Of a stretch of DNA of 64,000 nt, positions 12,749 through 24,154 are shown piece after piece; the stretch's first letter is position 1, and each line of letters opens with the position of its first letter. The position numbers were made by a program, and so were the translations under genes. The stretch is from Lepiota brunneoincarnata (Eukaryota; Basidiomycota; Agaricomycetes; Agaricales; Agaricaceae), in the NCBI GenBank assembly GCA_023014365.1, contig JAEBUN010000001.1, forward strand, positions 806,001 through 870,000, in the 5' to 3' direction. The notes under the pieces were generated by a model that made no database searches, was not told where the DNA came from, and worked only from the letters and a program-made list of their open reading frames with translations.

Positions 12749-15387
12749 GTTTTGGTGGAAGTTTCTGGGTGGTGGTGGTGGTGGTTGGAAATGATTTTTG
12801 ATACCAATGCCTCTCGTGTTACTACTATTTTCTAGTGTATTTGTATAATTGTAGACATCAGTGTTATTTTAGAGGTCAATATCTACGTAGGCGTAAGACA
12901 CACTCAGCTTAGAGGCTACAACCTTATGACTTGATCGAACTGCCTGAATCAGAAAGGGTGTTGTAGCAGTGCTAGGGTCATGGTAGAGGGCTCATTCCGA
13001 TGACAACGTTACTTTGCGGTGATAGAAGATGGAGTAGCAAATCGACGATCACGGAGGTTTGGGTGCTGTGCTGGACTAAGCGGTGATTTTTGTATCTTTG
13101 ACATCTGGTACCGGGAGAGGGGGGGGGGGGGGCGAGTTAAAACGACAAGCGAGACTCGCTACTCATCTGATCCGAGTCGGCGCAGGCGAGCAGGGTAAAT
13201 CTCCGAGGCCTAGGAGCTCTGTATATTGGGTTAACAGCATGGAGCTCCAGTTTAAGGCTTCGCTGGTATGTCTGACGAATTTGATACTTGCAATCATTTT
13301 TAGGCCTCTTAGCGGACCGGGATATTGACTGCTTTTGCCACGGATAATTCTCGGTCAAGTGCTCAGTAAGGGATCCTGGGAGCATTCAAAATGCCGTAGA
13401 CCATGGATGCCTTTGCGATAGTTAGTCGGGAGTAAAATGTGGTAGGAAGAAAGGGCCCTTCCCGCGTCTCTCTCTCTCTCTCGTCTGAAAGTGTAGAGAC
13501 GCGGGATAATTGAATGGTTCCGTACGGGCAATCTTAACGCCTTCCGAGTCGAGGAAAGTGATTCACTCTGCAAAGAAGAAGAGCTCTATGGTGGAGCAGA
13601 AAAGACTTGCTCTGTGTGATTTAGCGACAAATATATCTTCGCTAATTAATTTTATTGTGAAGGTGGGGTGGGGGCCGAGTGATGGGGATGTGCCAGGGGC
13701 GGCCCGCGCCGTCGTGAGTCGACAAGTACGAACCTTTGTGGGGGTTGTAAGGCAAATTTGGGATCTTACTGAGTACCTTGCTCTTTATTCAGAGAAAGAA
13801 CACTTTGCATTAGGATTTGTTCGTATATTCTGGAATTTTTATTAGCAACGGAAGGACACAATGTCGGTTATACTGTCTCTGCCAAAGCTGAGTTTTCCGT
13901 GGTATTGCTATCAGATTAGGAGGAGTGAGTCCTAGGGTAGGGATGAATTCCTTAACCTACCATCCGGGTCATTTCTATGACGTGTATGCAACCAGTGTTG
14001 TGCCATTCAGGAAGTCACGTCACCTTCATGAAGGAATCTTCATGAGCTTTCATAAACATTCATGAAGCGGGAAAAGCCGATGAAGGCTCATCCTAGCTTT
14101 GACGCGTAGTAAAAGTTGATGCTCACCGCTATAATCAGTTTGTTTGTGTTTCTACTGGTCTCCGGAGCAACGTGACGTGATTACGGCGCCGCATCAAATT
14201 CATGCCTTCATGAAGGATTCATGAACTTGCACAATACTGTATGCGGACAGAAGAACCAATTGCAATGCGGGGGAGGGGAGGGGAGGGGGGAAAACGAGAC
14301 TCTTGCACTTGCCGAACATTCGTATTGTTATCGCCTATCATCCTCTTCTCCCGATGCCGAGAGAGAGACCAAATCAGTTCCACGTAAATGGTGATTGAAC
14401 GGAAATTGACGAGGAGTTCATGGGCCGAAACTCTGGGCAGGGGTTCCAATCGCACGAAATACATTGTACATACATACGTTAACCCAGATGCCGCCGGTGC
14501 TTAGTGACCGTCGGTGCCCCCCTCGATTGCCCGGGATGAAATTGGCAGGCACGTGGATAATGGTGACCTAAGCCGGCGCTCAACGACCGACCCAGAGCAA
14601 GTTCGGTGGGTCCTGGCAGCCAGTGCAAGGGCGGGGTAGCAATACTGCGGCTGGTTGATGAAATCAGATTATTTAGCGCCCTTATAAAGGTTTAAGGAAG
14701 TAGGAACTGGGTGTCCAGGGTTGGCGAACCGACTGTTGACGGTTGTTTTTTTGGGAGGCGCCCTTGAATTTGCAGCGCCGCACAAATGGCGGGGTATTTG
14801 TTCTGTCCTTGAACTCGAGACACGTTATCATGATCATCTACTCCGAAAGCCGCCCGCAGATCCCCCAGCAGAGAAGGGCACTCTAATTGGTTGTCCTTGG
14901 GGGGGCGGTGCTCTTAGTGCAACTCATGGGTTGGTGGAAGCCGTCGGAGAATCAATTTATTGTTTGTTTGTTCGGAAGTTCCCTTTTGTCCACAATCTTT
15001 GTCTGCATTGTCTCTTCTTTGTCGTCGCGTCGATGCATGGGAAAGTTGGATGAGCTGTCGAGGTGGTCCATTTGTGTGTAGTGTGGCTAGTGAAGATTTC
15101 TCTGGGTGGTGGTGTTGTGTGGGAAGATATGATATGAAGAATATGAATAGCTCAGGGATGACGTGGTGAATGTTGGTGACCAACAAACGAACATCCTCCC
15201 TGCGTGCTGGGCGCCAACCGGAGGCAACTGTCAACAGCGAAGTTCGCTCAACCTTCGCTCCACACTTTCATGCTCCCACTCTGATATCCCCTCAGCCACT
15301 TTCACCCACCCCCCCCCCCCTGCTTCCCCTTTCCCATTGCTGTATTCTTGCATTCCGACGACTGCGCTGTGACGCACAAATCCCGTA
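12749..15387. other. Intergenic region with repeat-like palindrome cluster
   Basis: No convincing gene. The region contains a long G run near 13118-13132, a CT microsatellite near 13468-13482 and a cluster of TTCATGAA palindromes at about 14028-14225 (listed separately). The last 100 bp before SHO1 include a C-rich tract near 15305-15320, likely part of its promoter. Confidence 0.5.
14025..14226. repeat. TTCATGAA palindrome cluster, MITE-like candidate
   Basis: Four full copies of the palindrome TTCATGAA and one partial copy lie at the two ends of a roughly 200-bp stretch: three in the first 45 bp and two in the last 20 bp. CCTTCATGAAGG occurs at both ends. The layout resembles a short non-autonomous element with subterminal palindromes. 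No target-site duplication could be fixed by eye. Confidence 0.35.
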
Positions 15388-16755
15388 ATGGCGCACACCA
15401 ACTTTGAAATGGGGGAAGAAAGCGGTCGTATGTCTAGGGCTTCAGCAGACTTCTCCAGGTTGCTGGGCAAGAGCTACATTTTCCTAGCAACCCTTGTGTT
15501 GGCAGTAGTATGCATCAGAGTAGCTGATCCGACAAGCTTTCGATGCTCACGCGCTCTCAGATTGCATGGTTCATCTCGTTCATTTCGCAGGCTATTGTTA
15601 CAGCAGACAGTAAGTCATCCCCTGTCGTGCCTCAAAAGCTGACCTCCCCCTCTTACACGCTCAAACCTACACAGTTGGCAATGGCCCCTGTTGGGACGTT
15701 GTGGTTCGCAATCTTCATCCAGCTCGCCATAATCGCAAGCCTCATCATCGCCCTCCACGCTAACACCCTCTTCCAACATGGCATCCCCTCTCGCAATCCT
15801 CGCTGCCCTAACGACCTCCTTCGGCGCCCAAGGCGTCGACCGTAACATCTACTTTGGTGCACCGTCCCAAAAGGCCCTCGCAGCAGGCTGGTTGATAACC
15901 TGCATCGTCGATGTTATCTGGATCGTTCTCCTATCTTCCGAACCTTCCTCGCCCACCTTCCGACTAGTTGCATCTGGACCGGGCCTCGGTGCCGGGGTAC
16001 GATTCGGCTTCTCCAACGGTCGCACCAGTCTCCACGCATCCGCACCAAAATACAACGAGGGCGTACCACTCGACAATCAACAACGGAATACTATCGTAGG
16101 GAGCGTTATCGGGGCTGGCCCGGGTAACGATGAGAACAGAAACTCGAGGATACGGAATAGCGTCACTGCTGACCCCGAGACTCAGAAACGCAGGTCTGCG
16201 GGCGTGTGGAGCGGTTATACACCGCCTCACAGTGTTGGAGAGGCTGGCCCGGGGTCGCCGAGGAATATGGCTTCGCTTCCTCAAGACCCATCCGCGGTGG
16301 GCCAGGATCCGTCCAATGCAGCGGCACCAGGATCAGTGACTGGGACTGAATTGGATACGAAGCCCACTTCGGAGATGATGAATGTTCCTGAGCATGATAG
16401 ACCGATTAGTGGTGGTAGTATGACTAATACTGCTGACCCGTCAAGACCAGTGGGGAAGGCTATGGCTCTCTTTGAATGTGAGTGGGGTCCGCGTTGCAAT
16501 TGTTTCTTGATCGTAAGACTGAGCCGAGTGTTTGCTATGAACAGATACTGCGTCACCCACCGATCCTTACGAGCTCTCGTTTAGTAAAGGAGAGGTGTTG
16601 GATGTACTTGACAAGTCTGGTAAATGGTGGGAAGCTATCAAATCGAATGGAACGAAAGGAAGTGCGTGTCTTTTCTTCCTTTTTTTTCATTCTTGCGTCC
16701 GTAGCGCTGACTCTTTTGGGTAGTTGCCCCTTCAAATTATCTCAAACTCCTATGA
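15388..16755 (+). CDS. SHO1: High-osmolarity sensor protein Sho1
   Basis: Membrane osmosensor and adaptor that recruits the MAPKK Pbs2 in the HOG pathway through its SH3 domain. Inferred exons are 15388-15507, 15561-15609, 15675-16477, 16545-16661 and 16724-16755. Four hydrophobic helices lie in the first half, with IAWFISFISQAIVTAD and GTLWFAIFIQLAIIASL as recognisable family blocks, then AAGWLITCIVDVIWIVLL. A polar Ser/Pro/Gly-rich linker follows. The C-terminus is a complete SH3 domain: ALFEYTASPTDPYELSF, GKWWEAIKSNG and GIAPSNYLKLL, ending at the stop. The start may instead be the internal ATG at 15430. Single-base indels near 15685 and 15785 break the frame within the membrane domain and need checking. 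The family assignment is firm. Confidence 0.9.
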
Positions 16756-18026
16756 ACGTCTCTTTTTTTCTTTCTTTCTTTCTTTCTTTTTCGAGATGTG
16801 TTACGTGTATCTCTATCTTTGACTTACCAGACCATCATGACTATTCATGACGATGACGGCTGTTTTGGTTCAAATTGTGCTGTTCCGATGTCCTTTTTTT
16901 TTTTTTACCCTGATGTAACAGCCTGCTTAATATACAAGATATTGAACCATAGAATGTTGAGGGGGGAAATTAGTAATTTGGCTCCAGCCTGATACTTGTT
17001 CTACATAGAAGGACTGGAACATGTTCCGAGCAAGAATCAAACAAAGCTATGATTTTTGTAGATATGGGAGCGGAGATCTTGGACCCTAGAGAGAGATGCC
17101 GCAATAATATCTCCTTCACTTTCTTTGTAACGTTTTGCTCTTGATTTCTAACAGTCATGTCATCATCTGTCCCTACTGCGTTACCCGAGATTAACATCAG
17201 AATCAGTGTCACTCGGTATCATCTGTGCTAACATTAGCACGGTTGGCTGCACTCGAACAAAGATTAGGACGTCGCAAAGTGGCGCTCGCATCGCTTAGTG
17301 TTGCTTCAGGTCAATTAAGTTGTTTTTTAAGCTGCTGTCAGTAGTGTCCATCTCAACCCACTGAGTGCGGTAGTTGCAAAAGGTAGGTCCATCTTGAGTG
17401 TTCACTCACTGCTCTTTATCTTTGGTAGTACGGGGGTATAGCACGATCCAGTTACGACTGCCTCCGTGAACGGCTCTGATGATTTTCGGACGGTGGATCA
17501 GGATTCGGTCACACCCTTGAGCCACCTGACAAGGTTAAGGTTCTCTCGGGCGGCTTGTTAAAACAGTCGAAAAACTGTATTATGCGTTTCTATCCATATA
17601 CAGGTTTGAGATTGATGATGTCTTCGAATATCACAGTAGTTGAGTTGTCGAATGATAGGACTGATGTATCATGATCAGAAACCCTGAGTACTGCTAGGTT
17701 CCGGCTTCTTTTTTTTCTCGCTCATCCACGCCTTCGACTTCCAACATTACGGTAATTGTGCCAAACGAGAGTCCGGATCCGTGTCCCAAGTCATAGATGA
17801 ATTATGAACAAGCATTGTCCATGATCAATCAACAAGCTATTCCGAATCACCCAACCTTCTCGCTGACAGTTGGTACGTACCCAGATCTCAGAAACGATAG
17901 GAACATCCGGTTGCTAACTTGTATTGTTCTTGCCTCTCATATAAATGTTCTGAGCAAACCGCCTGTCGTTTGGCACAACCACCTGAACCCCATCGTCCTG
18001 CTACCATCTTTGCTTGCCGCTAGAAA
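16756..18026. other. Intergenic region downstream of SHO1
   Basis: No gene recognised. A (CTTT)n microsatellite occupies about 16763-16795, just after the SHO1 stop, and T-rich runs follow near 16893-16905. The segment 17800-18026 precedes the membrane-protein gene and may hold its promoter, but no clear TATA element is seen. Confidence 0.45.
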
Positions 18027-19049
18027 ATGACAAAATTCGACTCAAGTGATTTAGCCAAACGTGAGATGACTTGGGTTATTGGACTAATCGTTGCAGCTAC
18101 ATGTTACGGCGCACTTCTTGCACTTGGAATTGCTTGCCTGGGGCTGATGGGTTATGCTCCCCGAGGCGATACCGAACGAAGGCAGCACCGTCTGCTTCAG
18201 GTCTACATCCTTGTCCTCCTTGTGTTAAACGCTGTCCTGCAAGCAAAGACCATACAGGAAACACTCGTTGCCGTTTTCGAAACGGACCCGGAATCTCTCA
18301 CTCATTTCCACCTCAGTTCTTACAATATCATATTCTTCTTGATCGCAGGCATTGACTGACGGACTCCTTGTAAGTGTTGCTGACCGCAAAATTTCCCATA
18401 ATTGACAATTCCGAATTTAAGGGTCTGGCGTTGCTACATGGTCCAGCGGGCTTTGACCACTGCTCAATCATCCTGGATGCACCATCTCTGTTGGATCTTC
18501 CCACTATGCCTATTAATTGCTGGAGGAGGTCAGTACATCAACCTCCCAGAATACTGTGACTCGCTGCTCACAGGAATGCATCCTAGTCATGGGGGTCTCC
18601 AGCATCGCACATGTGAAACATAATCAGCCTTTATCGGAAAAGCTGGCCCCTAGTGGGATTGCGCTGGGTATTGCAGTAGCAGTCTGTAATGTCCTCCTCA
18701 ATCTCTTCGCGACTCTCAATATCATGATCCGTTTACTCTTGCATCGGCGTTCGATGATTTTGTCCTTTGGAAGTGCATCCCCACTATCGAAGCCACATCT
18801 CCCGATAGTAGGAATTCTCCTACAGTCGGCTGCAATTAACATTCCGATTACAGTTGCAGCCATTGTGACAACCCATTTTACCAACCAGGGGAATTTCTCA
18901 GGGGCAGTTTTGGAGGTTCTCATCCCAGCTCAGGTCAGTAACTATTCATTGTGTGACCAGGGGTTGTCACCTAATAAACTTGCTAGTCATTTGGGTCTAT
19001 ATCTGTCATATATCAGGTCACAAAGGGAAGAGGCTATTGGTGGAAATAG
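18027..19049 (+). CDS. Seven-helix fungal membrane protein, copy A
   Basis: Multi-pass membrane protein of a fungal family without known function, the most diverged of five copies in this window. It starts at MTKFDSSDLAKREMTWVIG and shares with the others the blocks CYGALLALGIACLGL, ESLTHFH, LTDGLL, then after an intron VWRCYMVQRAL, LFATLNIMIRLLLHRRSMI and PIVGILLQSAAINIPIT. The last exon, after an intron ending near 18987, reads SFGSISVIYQVTKGRG and stops at 19047-19049, as in the intact copies. One-base discrepancies near 18350 and 18421 disturb exon 1 and its splice junction. It lies 13 kb from the main array, so it may be the ancestral or an independently moved copy. Confidence 0.65.
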
Positions 19050-19342
19050 GAGAGATGCAGAGGAGAACAGAAGTTGAGGACTTTAGTCTGGTGCTGGGAC
19101 TGTGATGGGAGGAACATGTAGTATTTTACTTATATAGTGGGTTGCTGCCATTTACAGTGTCCAAATTCTCCACTACAAGTTGTTGGTAGTGTCGAGCACT
19201 CTGCTGGTTTGGGTCCTCAAGTATTGTTTCCACTTCCACTTCTGTTTTTTGTTATTATTACCAGGAGTATATAATAGGCACAGACAAAGATTTGATACCC
19301 TCGTGCATTTGCGACAGGTCCTTGTATTTTTCTGCTCTGAAT

Positions 19343-19620
19343 TCACATAATCCAACAACAATGGTCTATCGAGCACATGCTCACTGCAATTTCGGATGTT
19401 TTCATTCCGTAGGTGTAGTAGCGCTTGGTTAGGATGTGGGGTGTTCTTGCATGTAAATGAGCTTGTGGAGTGCGTAGCGATAAATTAGCAAAGAGGGCGC
19501 ACTCGTGGATGGAGAAGAAGGGGACGTGATGATGAACACAATGGGAACGCAATGACTAGGAGGGGTTAGAATGTGCGGGGTGCAAGAAGGGGTAAGTTGT
19601 TGGTGAAGCAGGCAGAGAGA
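19343..19620 (-). pseudogene. Relic of the PEX30-like gene (first)
   Basis: The plus-strand sequence from about 19405 to 19620 closely resembles 30775-31010 inside the PEX30-like gene. On the minus strand the remains read IHECALFANL and HILTKRYYTYG, against IREVALFIGL and PILTKRYQSFI in the intact gene. Frame and spacing are lost, so this is a decayed partial duplicate. Confidence 0.6.
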
Positions 19621-20045
19621 TGTGGGGGGACTTATGCGGGTTTCGCCCTTGCGAAGGGGCTCATCAGAGGGCTTAACCGCTGCCCGAACCTGCCTTGGCT
19701 CATGTAGCGACAGAATTAGACTACCTAACTTAGGGTGGCTGTGGGGGAGTATGAATCAATATATTAATTGATCTGCCGGACCGGCTAGCGCGCCGGGGTG
19801 CCTCCGGGACCCCGTACAGGTAGGTAGGAAGGGGGGGCTGGGCCTGGGGCATCCCTCCCACTCGGACCCCTCATGGCACGGTGCCTGATGAGAGGCTGGC
19901 CCACTGCGTCGTCTTTTACACTACGGCTTTTTCGTCTGTCTGTCTGTGCGTAATTCCTTAGCCATATCCTTACTTAAGCGTCAGGCCGGCCGTCTCCGAA
20001 GATAGGGCAGCAAGCTGCGAAAGTGCGAGGTCTTGGAATCGAACC
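19621..20045. other. Non-coding, repeat-like segment
   Basis: GC-rich sequence with short internal inverted repeats and no coding signal. It ends at about 20031-20047 with CTTGGAATCGAACCAAG, a perfect tRNA T-arm hairpin when read on the minus strand (stem CTTGG/CCAAG, loop TTCGATT). No complete tRNA can be folded around it, so this could be a tRNA-derived repeat end or chance. Confidence 0.3.
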
Positions 20046-20049
20046 AAGA

Positions 20050-20260
20050 GGATTGATTTGTCAGGATTATGTCCATGCCGGCTCGAGACGTGTCAGGAAA
20101 AAGGACATACCATGCCTGCCGGCCAAGTCCGAATGTCATGAATTCCGAGGTGAGCGCTGTTAGCTGGTGTTTCAGGGATCTTGCTCTGCGAAACGGAAGC
20201 CTTAAAATTCTCGAGGATTAGGATAATAGCGCTGATGCAAGCATGAAATTCAATAGGGCA
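20050..20260 (-). pseudogene. Duplicated fragment of P450-1 (heme-exon region)
   Basis: About 200 bp nearly identical to 21769-21955 of the P450 gene downstream. It comprises the end of the last intron, the exon coding YYPNPREF to the heme-site start, and the intron before it. A one-base difference (GTTTCAGGG against GTTTCACGGG) breaks the frame. The copy lacks the rest of the gene. It keeps the sequence ATTCAATAGGGCA directly beside the exon, whereas P450-1 carries about 440 bp of extra DNA at that point. Confidence 0.8.
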
Positions 20261-20577
20261 AACCACGGGACGTCACAGCATGATGAGAGCCTGGACCTCC
20301 ACTGGAACTCTCATTGGCGTGGGAGCGGGGAGATGAGACAGCTCTTAAAAGGCGTCTCGCAGATCAGGCGATAGGACGGCCTTCCTTCCTCAAAACCCCC
20401 AACAGTGGCTTGAGTGCACAGCTTTTGTTACAATCTTCTTCCTTCGTGGCGTACACGAAGGAGAGCATTTATACAAGAGATTTGCACCTAAACCCCTCGA
20501 GTGAGCCGTTTAAATCCTGTGACTATGAGGTTGCGTCGAATCACTGCCGTAAACCTAGCCCCCAGCATTCATACACA

Positions 20578-21222
20578 ATGCCTCGCAGAAACAGGAATAA
20601 GCGCCGAGAGATGGGCCCTCTTGAAGCTTTCTTCAATCAGTATCCCTGGTTTACGTACGACCCTGACGAGTCGGCATCAGACCAATTTCACCGGCTTCAG
20701 AGAGAGGCCGGACTGGGGTCGTGAAGATCCCGAACAAAAAGATGCTTGGGAAGACTATCTCGAAGCACTCGTCCAACAATTCAACACTTCCTACGGCGAC
20801 GATGAAGATGACCTCACCGCTTGGCATGCCTTACTCGCACGAATCGATATAACTGACCTCCCGGAAGCTGTGGAGGATTGTAAAAGCGTGAGTCTATTAT
20901 AGGGTCTTTTCTCCACTACACTGAACTGTCTGTCACTGACTCGACGATGTGCATACGCTTTCAGATTATTGAGGGCAAATTCATTAATCTTGTGGACCTC
21001 GTCGATGCCAGAGATGACCCAACACGCTCGATTCCACACTTCGGTTCCGAGGTAGAGCTCAGCGAATATACCTTGTCAGAACACAAGGTTTTCCCGAGGG
21101 ACCACGTCTCTGCAGGGAGTTTGTTGAAATATCTCCTCCGTCATATCCTCTCACCGGCCGCAAATCGCCGTGATTTCACAGTTTCTCGACGTGGCAAGAA
21201 AAGGAATCGGCGGAGGTATTGA
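20578..21222 (+). CDS. Conserved Agaricomycete protein of unknown function
   Basis: Two exons (20578 to 20887, and 20965 to 21222) encode a soluble protein of about 190 residues. It begins MPRRNRNKRREMGPLEAFF and contains LEALVQQFNTSYGDDEDDL, AWHALLARI, FINLVDLVDA, SEVELSEYTL and a basic C-terminus. I know this as a recurrent lineage-specific family of Agaricomycetes, often in many copies, with no assigned function. One base is apparently missing near 20700 (REAGLG changes frame before REDPEQKDAWED). The rest of the frame is well kept. Confidence 0.75.
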
Positions 21223-21581
21223 ATTGCGATACAAGTTCTATCATGTACTCTTAGTTTCAATCTCAGAATCTATCGTTCTCTATTTGTGATGTTTTGTTCA
21301 GAGATCAATGAGACGATTCAAGATTTTGTCACAACTAGCAGTTACGTGGGGTTGAGGCTGTGGATTGCTGCACCAGCTGAGCCCCAAGAAGGGCCTTCAG
21401 CCAATCTACTCGACCCTGTCCACAGAAGATATCCTGCATTCGTTGATCGTCGAAGCTTCATTGCTGTGGCGAGAGTTGTGTGGGTTCCAGAGTGTGGTAA
21501 TATTTACAGAAAAGAAAAACCGTGTCAACAAACAACTGCTCAAGGTAGCAACGACACTTCTTTTCGCCTTTGAACACTCCC
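21223..21581. other. Convergent intergenic gap
   Basis: Short gap between the 3' end of the conserved small gene and the 3' end of P450-1, which face each other. No additional gene or repeat is evident. Confidence 0.5.
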
Positions 21582-24154
21582 CTACACCCTCCTTTTCCTA
21601 AAAGACACTCTAGCCGTCCTATTTGGAGCAAGGAACACACCAGTAAACCATGTATCCTTTGGCCTCCCATTCTGCTCGTCGGTCAACTTGATATCGTACT
21701 CCAGTAAAAGGCGTGCAACAATAGTTTTGGCTTCTGTAATGGCAAAAAAGCGTCCCGGGCTGTATGTTGGATTGATTTGTCAGGATTACATGCCGGCTCG
21801 AGACGTGTCAGGAAAAAGGACATACCATGCCTGCCGGCCAAGTCCGAATGTCATGAATTCCGAGGTGAGCGCTGTTAGCTGGTGTTTCACGGGATCTTGC
21901 TCTGCGAAACGGAAGCCTTGAAATTCTCGAGGATTAGGATAATAGCGCTGGCGCAAACACGAATCTTGTGCTACGAGGGATCCAGATAAAGTAGAAAGAT
22001 ATTAATGTATTGGGTATGATTGTATAAGAATATGAGGGTTACTTAACGGAGCCTGGTACTGGGCAGATTGGGATGAGGGGGCAAGGCTTGAGGAAAGCCT
22101 CGGAGACCCCAGGTGGTGAGGCCGAGGAGGGAGCGCGGTCGGGTCACCCCGTAACCGAGCCACCAACTGGCTACACCTGTACCAGGTCCGGTTAGGGAAG
22201 GAGATAATAAGGGTATGGGTGGGTGGGTTTTGAAGGACGCTGGATACGGTGTGGTATATGTGTGAAGTCGAAAGTGGACAGCGATGTAGGAGTGGTAGTG
22301 AGGAAAAAACGAGCCGCGTTGCTGTAGCGTGACCTTGTCACATGTCTACCCTCGCCCAAGAATCTGCACCTGGCTCGGAGCTTCGCCAGGTGCCCCACGT
22401 TCAATAGGGCACGGTCCTGATACACGACCCTTGTTTTTATACTCACCGCGAGGTTACTGCCCTTTGGAAGAAAAGTTCCGTCGGAAAAGGTGAAATCCTT
22501 CATGACTTTTCGTAACATCACAACTAAAATGAGGGCAGTTATGTGTGAGCATCCCTTGTTCGGGATTGTTTGTGATTTTAACTTGCGCCGTCTCACCAGC
22601 ATCACAACCATGGAGTCTTTGTGATTCCTTTACGAAGCTATCCAGCTTCCGCATTCTCTCGATCGCAACTTTGCTCCAGCCCTCTTCCCTGACCGCGGCA
22701 GAAATCTCCTCCCGCAAGGGCTCGATGTACGAAGTGTATATTGCCAGGTTAAAGAGAACATGGGTTAAAAGCTGCACCTCGTTAGGCTCATTAGCCGGAT
22801 AGAATGGGCAGAATAAATACTCACAGCGGAAGTGGTATGGATGGCTACAACGTTAAGGAAGATCATACGAGTTGTGATATCACGCGTCGTTCGCCGACTT
22901 CCTGGAGCCGAGTTCAGCATCCACGTAATCATGTCGTTCTGTACAAAATAGTTTGATGAGTGGCTCGCTAGACGAGGAAGTTGACAACTCACAGACTCAA
23001 CCTCATCATTGTCTTTCCGCTCTAGTCTGGCCTTGATAATGGGTCGCAAAAACCCCTCGACCTCGGTTACTCTAGCAGCGCTGTTGAACAAGGCACAGTT
23101 AACGATGCTATGAAATTCGGCGGTTCAGCTTTATTTTGCCCAACGAACAAATACAGGCGTACGGACGGTTTGAGAAACGTAGGGAGTTGTGCGAGTGCAA
23201 AGCCAGTCTTGGCCACGTGAATAGCGAAGCTTTGCATGATATCGGTGTACCTCGGATTGGAAGCCTGGGAATGGCATCGTCACAACTCGAGTGTCTCTAG
23301 GAGATCGCTTCTGGACGTACTGAGTTCCGGACCAGCGAAAAATCTTGTACTGACTCTCGAGATGATGTGGACGACCGATGAGTAAGCTGGGAGACTGATC
23401 CAATCTAAGGAGTGTAGATAGTCGAATAGAGCTCGGGATGAATAACCGCGATAGGAGTGAGTCCTCACCCTTATGCACGTCTGTTCCCAAGAGATCTCCA
23501 ATGGCCTTGTCGACTTCGTCGAGGATATCCGGGAAGCGTACGCCAATGTTTCGGGTCATTGGACCGCGAACAATATTGATGTGATATGTATCGGACATCA
23601 GTCCTGCCCCCACCGTGTAGTCAAATTGAGCGGTCTTGAGAGAAGGAGGCTCAGGTCGTGGTCCGGCAGCCTGAGGGCAGGTGGGTTAAAGTGTGGTACT
23701 TGCCTCATTCACAGCCATGAGGAACGAGGTTGATCATTATCTGCCTTTCGAATATCCTCCAAGTCTTCGGGATCGTGAACGAGTACTAGCCATGTGAAAT
23801 ATCTCGGAATCTTGAAAACACGGTGCTAGGGACGATAATATGGTCACTGCCACTAGACGGAAGGACTTGGGGAGGAGAGTACCTTCTCGTAACCTTCTTG
23901 TATGAAGCGGTAGCCATATATAAACGACACAAATGAGCCCATCCAAGACGTCAGAATCCCAGAAGGGCCGATAGTCGGTATCTTATCAAGCTGGATACTC
24001 ATCAGTGCACTTAATTGAAGGACATTGGTAGTATAGATAGCATACCCCATATCTTTTCCTCCATATATATGCGGCAACATAAAGTGATGTGATTGATATA
24101 GCCTCCTAGAGTAACGGGATGAAAGGGGTGCGGCGGATGGGTGAAATGGTTCAT
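21582..24154 (-). CDS. Cytochrome P450 monooxygenase, copy 1
   Basis: Heme-thiolate monooxygenase anchored by an N-terminal membrane helix. The minus-strand reading gives the proline-rich hinge LDKIPTIGPSGILTSW near 23990, YFTWLVLVHDPEDLEDI near 23780, the block RGPMTRNIGVRFPDILDEVD near 23540, an I-helix FLNVVAIHTTSAV near 22850, the K-helix FVKESQRLH near 22650, and the heme loop FGLGRQACPGRFFA split by an intron near 21760-21850. The protein ends RVSFRKRRV, like its neighbour. The AIHTTS I-helix in place of AGxDT occurs in several fungal families resembling CYP68 or CYP512; I cannot fix the subfamily. About 440 bp of foreign-looking DNA (21962-22399) sits in or beside the intron before the heme exon. 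The start at 24154 is tentative and an indel near 24080 is likely. Substrate unknown. Confidence 0.85.
21962..22399. mobile_element. Insertion in the P450-1 intron
   Basis: Compared with the duplicated fragment at 20050-20260 and with the paralogous P450-2, P450-1 carries about 440 extra bases between the heme exon and GTTCAATAGGGCA. The insert is GC-rich with internal inverted repeats (for example near 22100-22180) and no open frame of a transposase. A short CACG at both edges might be a target duplication. It looks like a small non-autonomous element, class unknown. Confidence 0.45.

Noticed and set aside
14721..15053. 110-codon frame with a hydrophobic start
   Set aside because: Composition is irregular, there is no family resemblance and no supporting splice pattern.
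16763..16795. CTTT repeat considered as a CRISPR-like or regulatory array
   Set aside because: Simple microsatellite without spacers; CRISPR arrays are not expected in a fungal nuclear genome.
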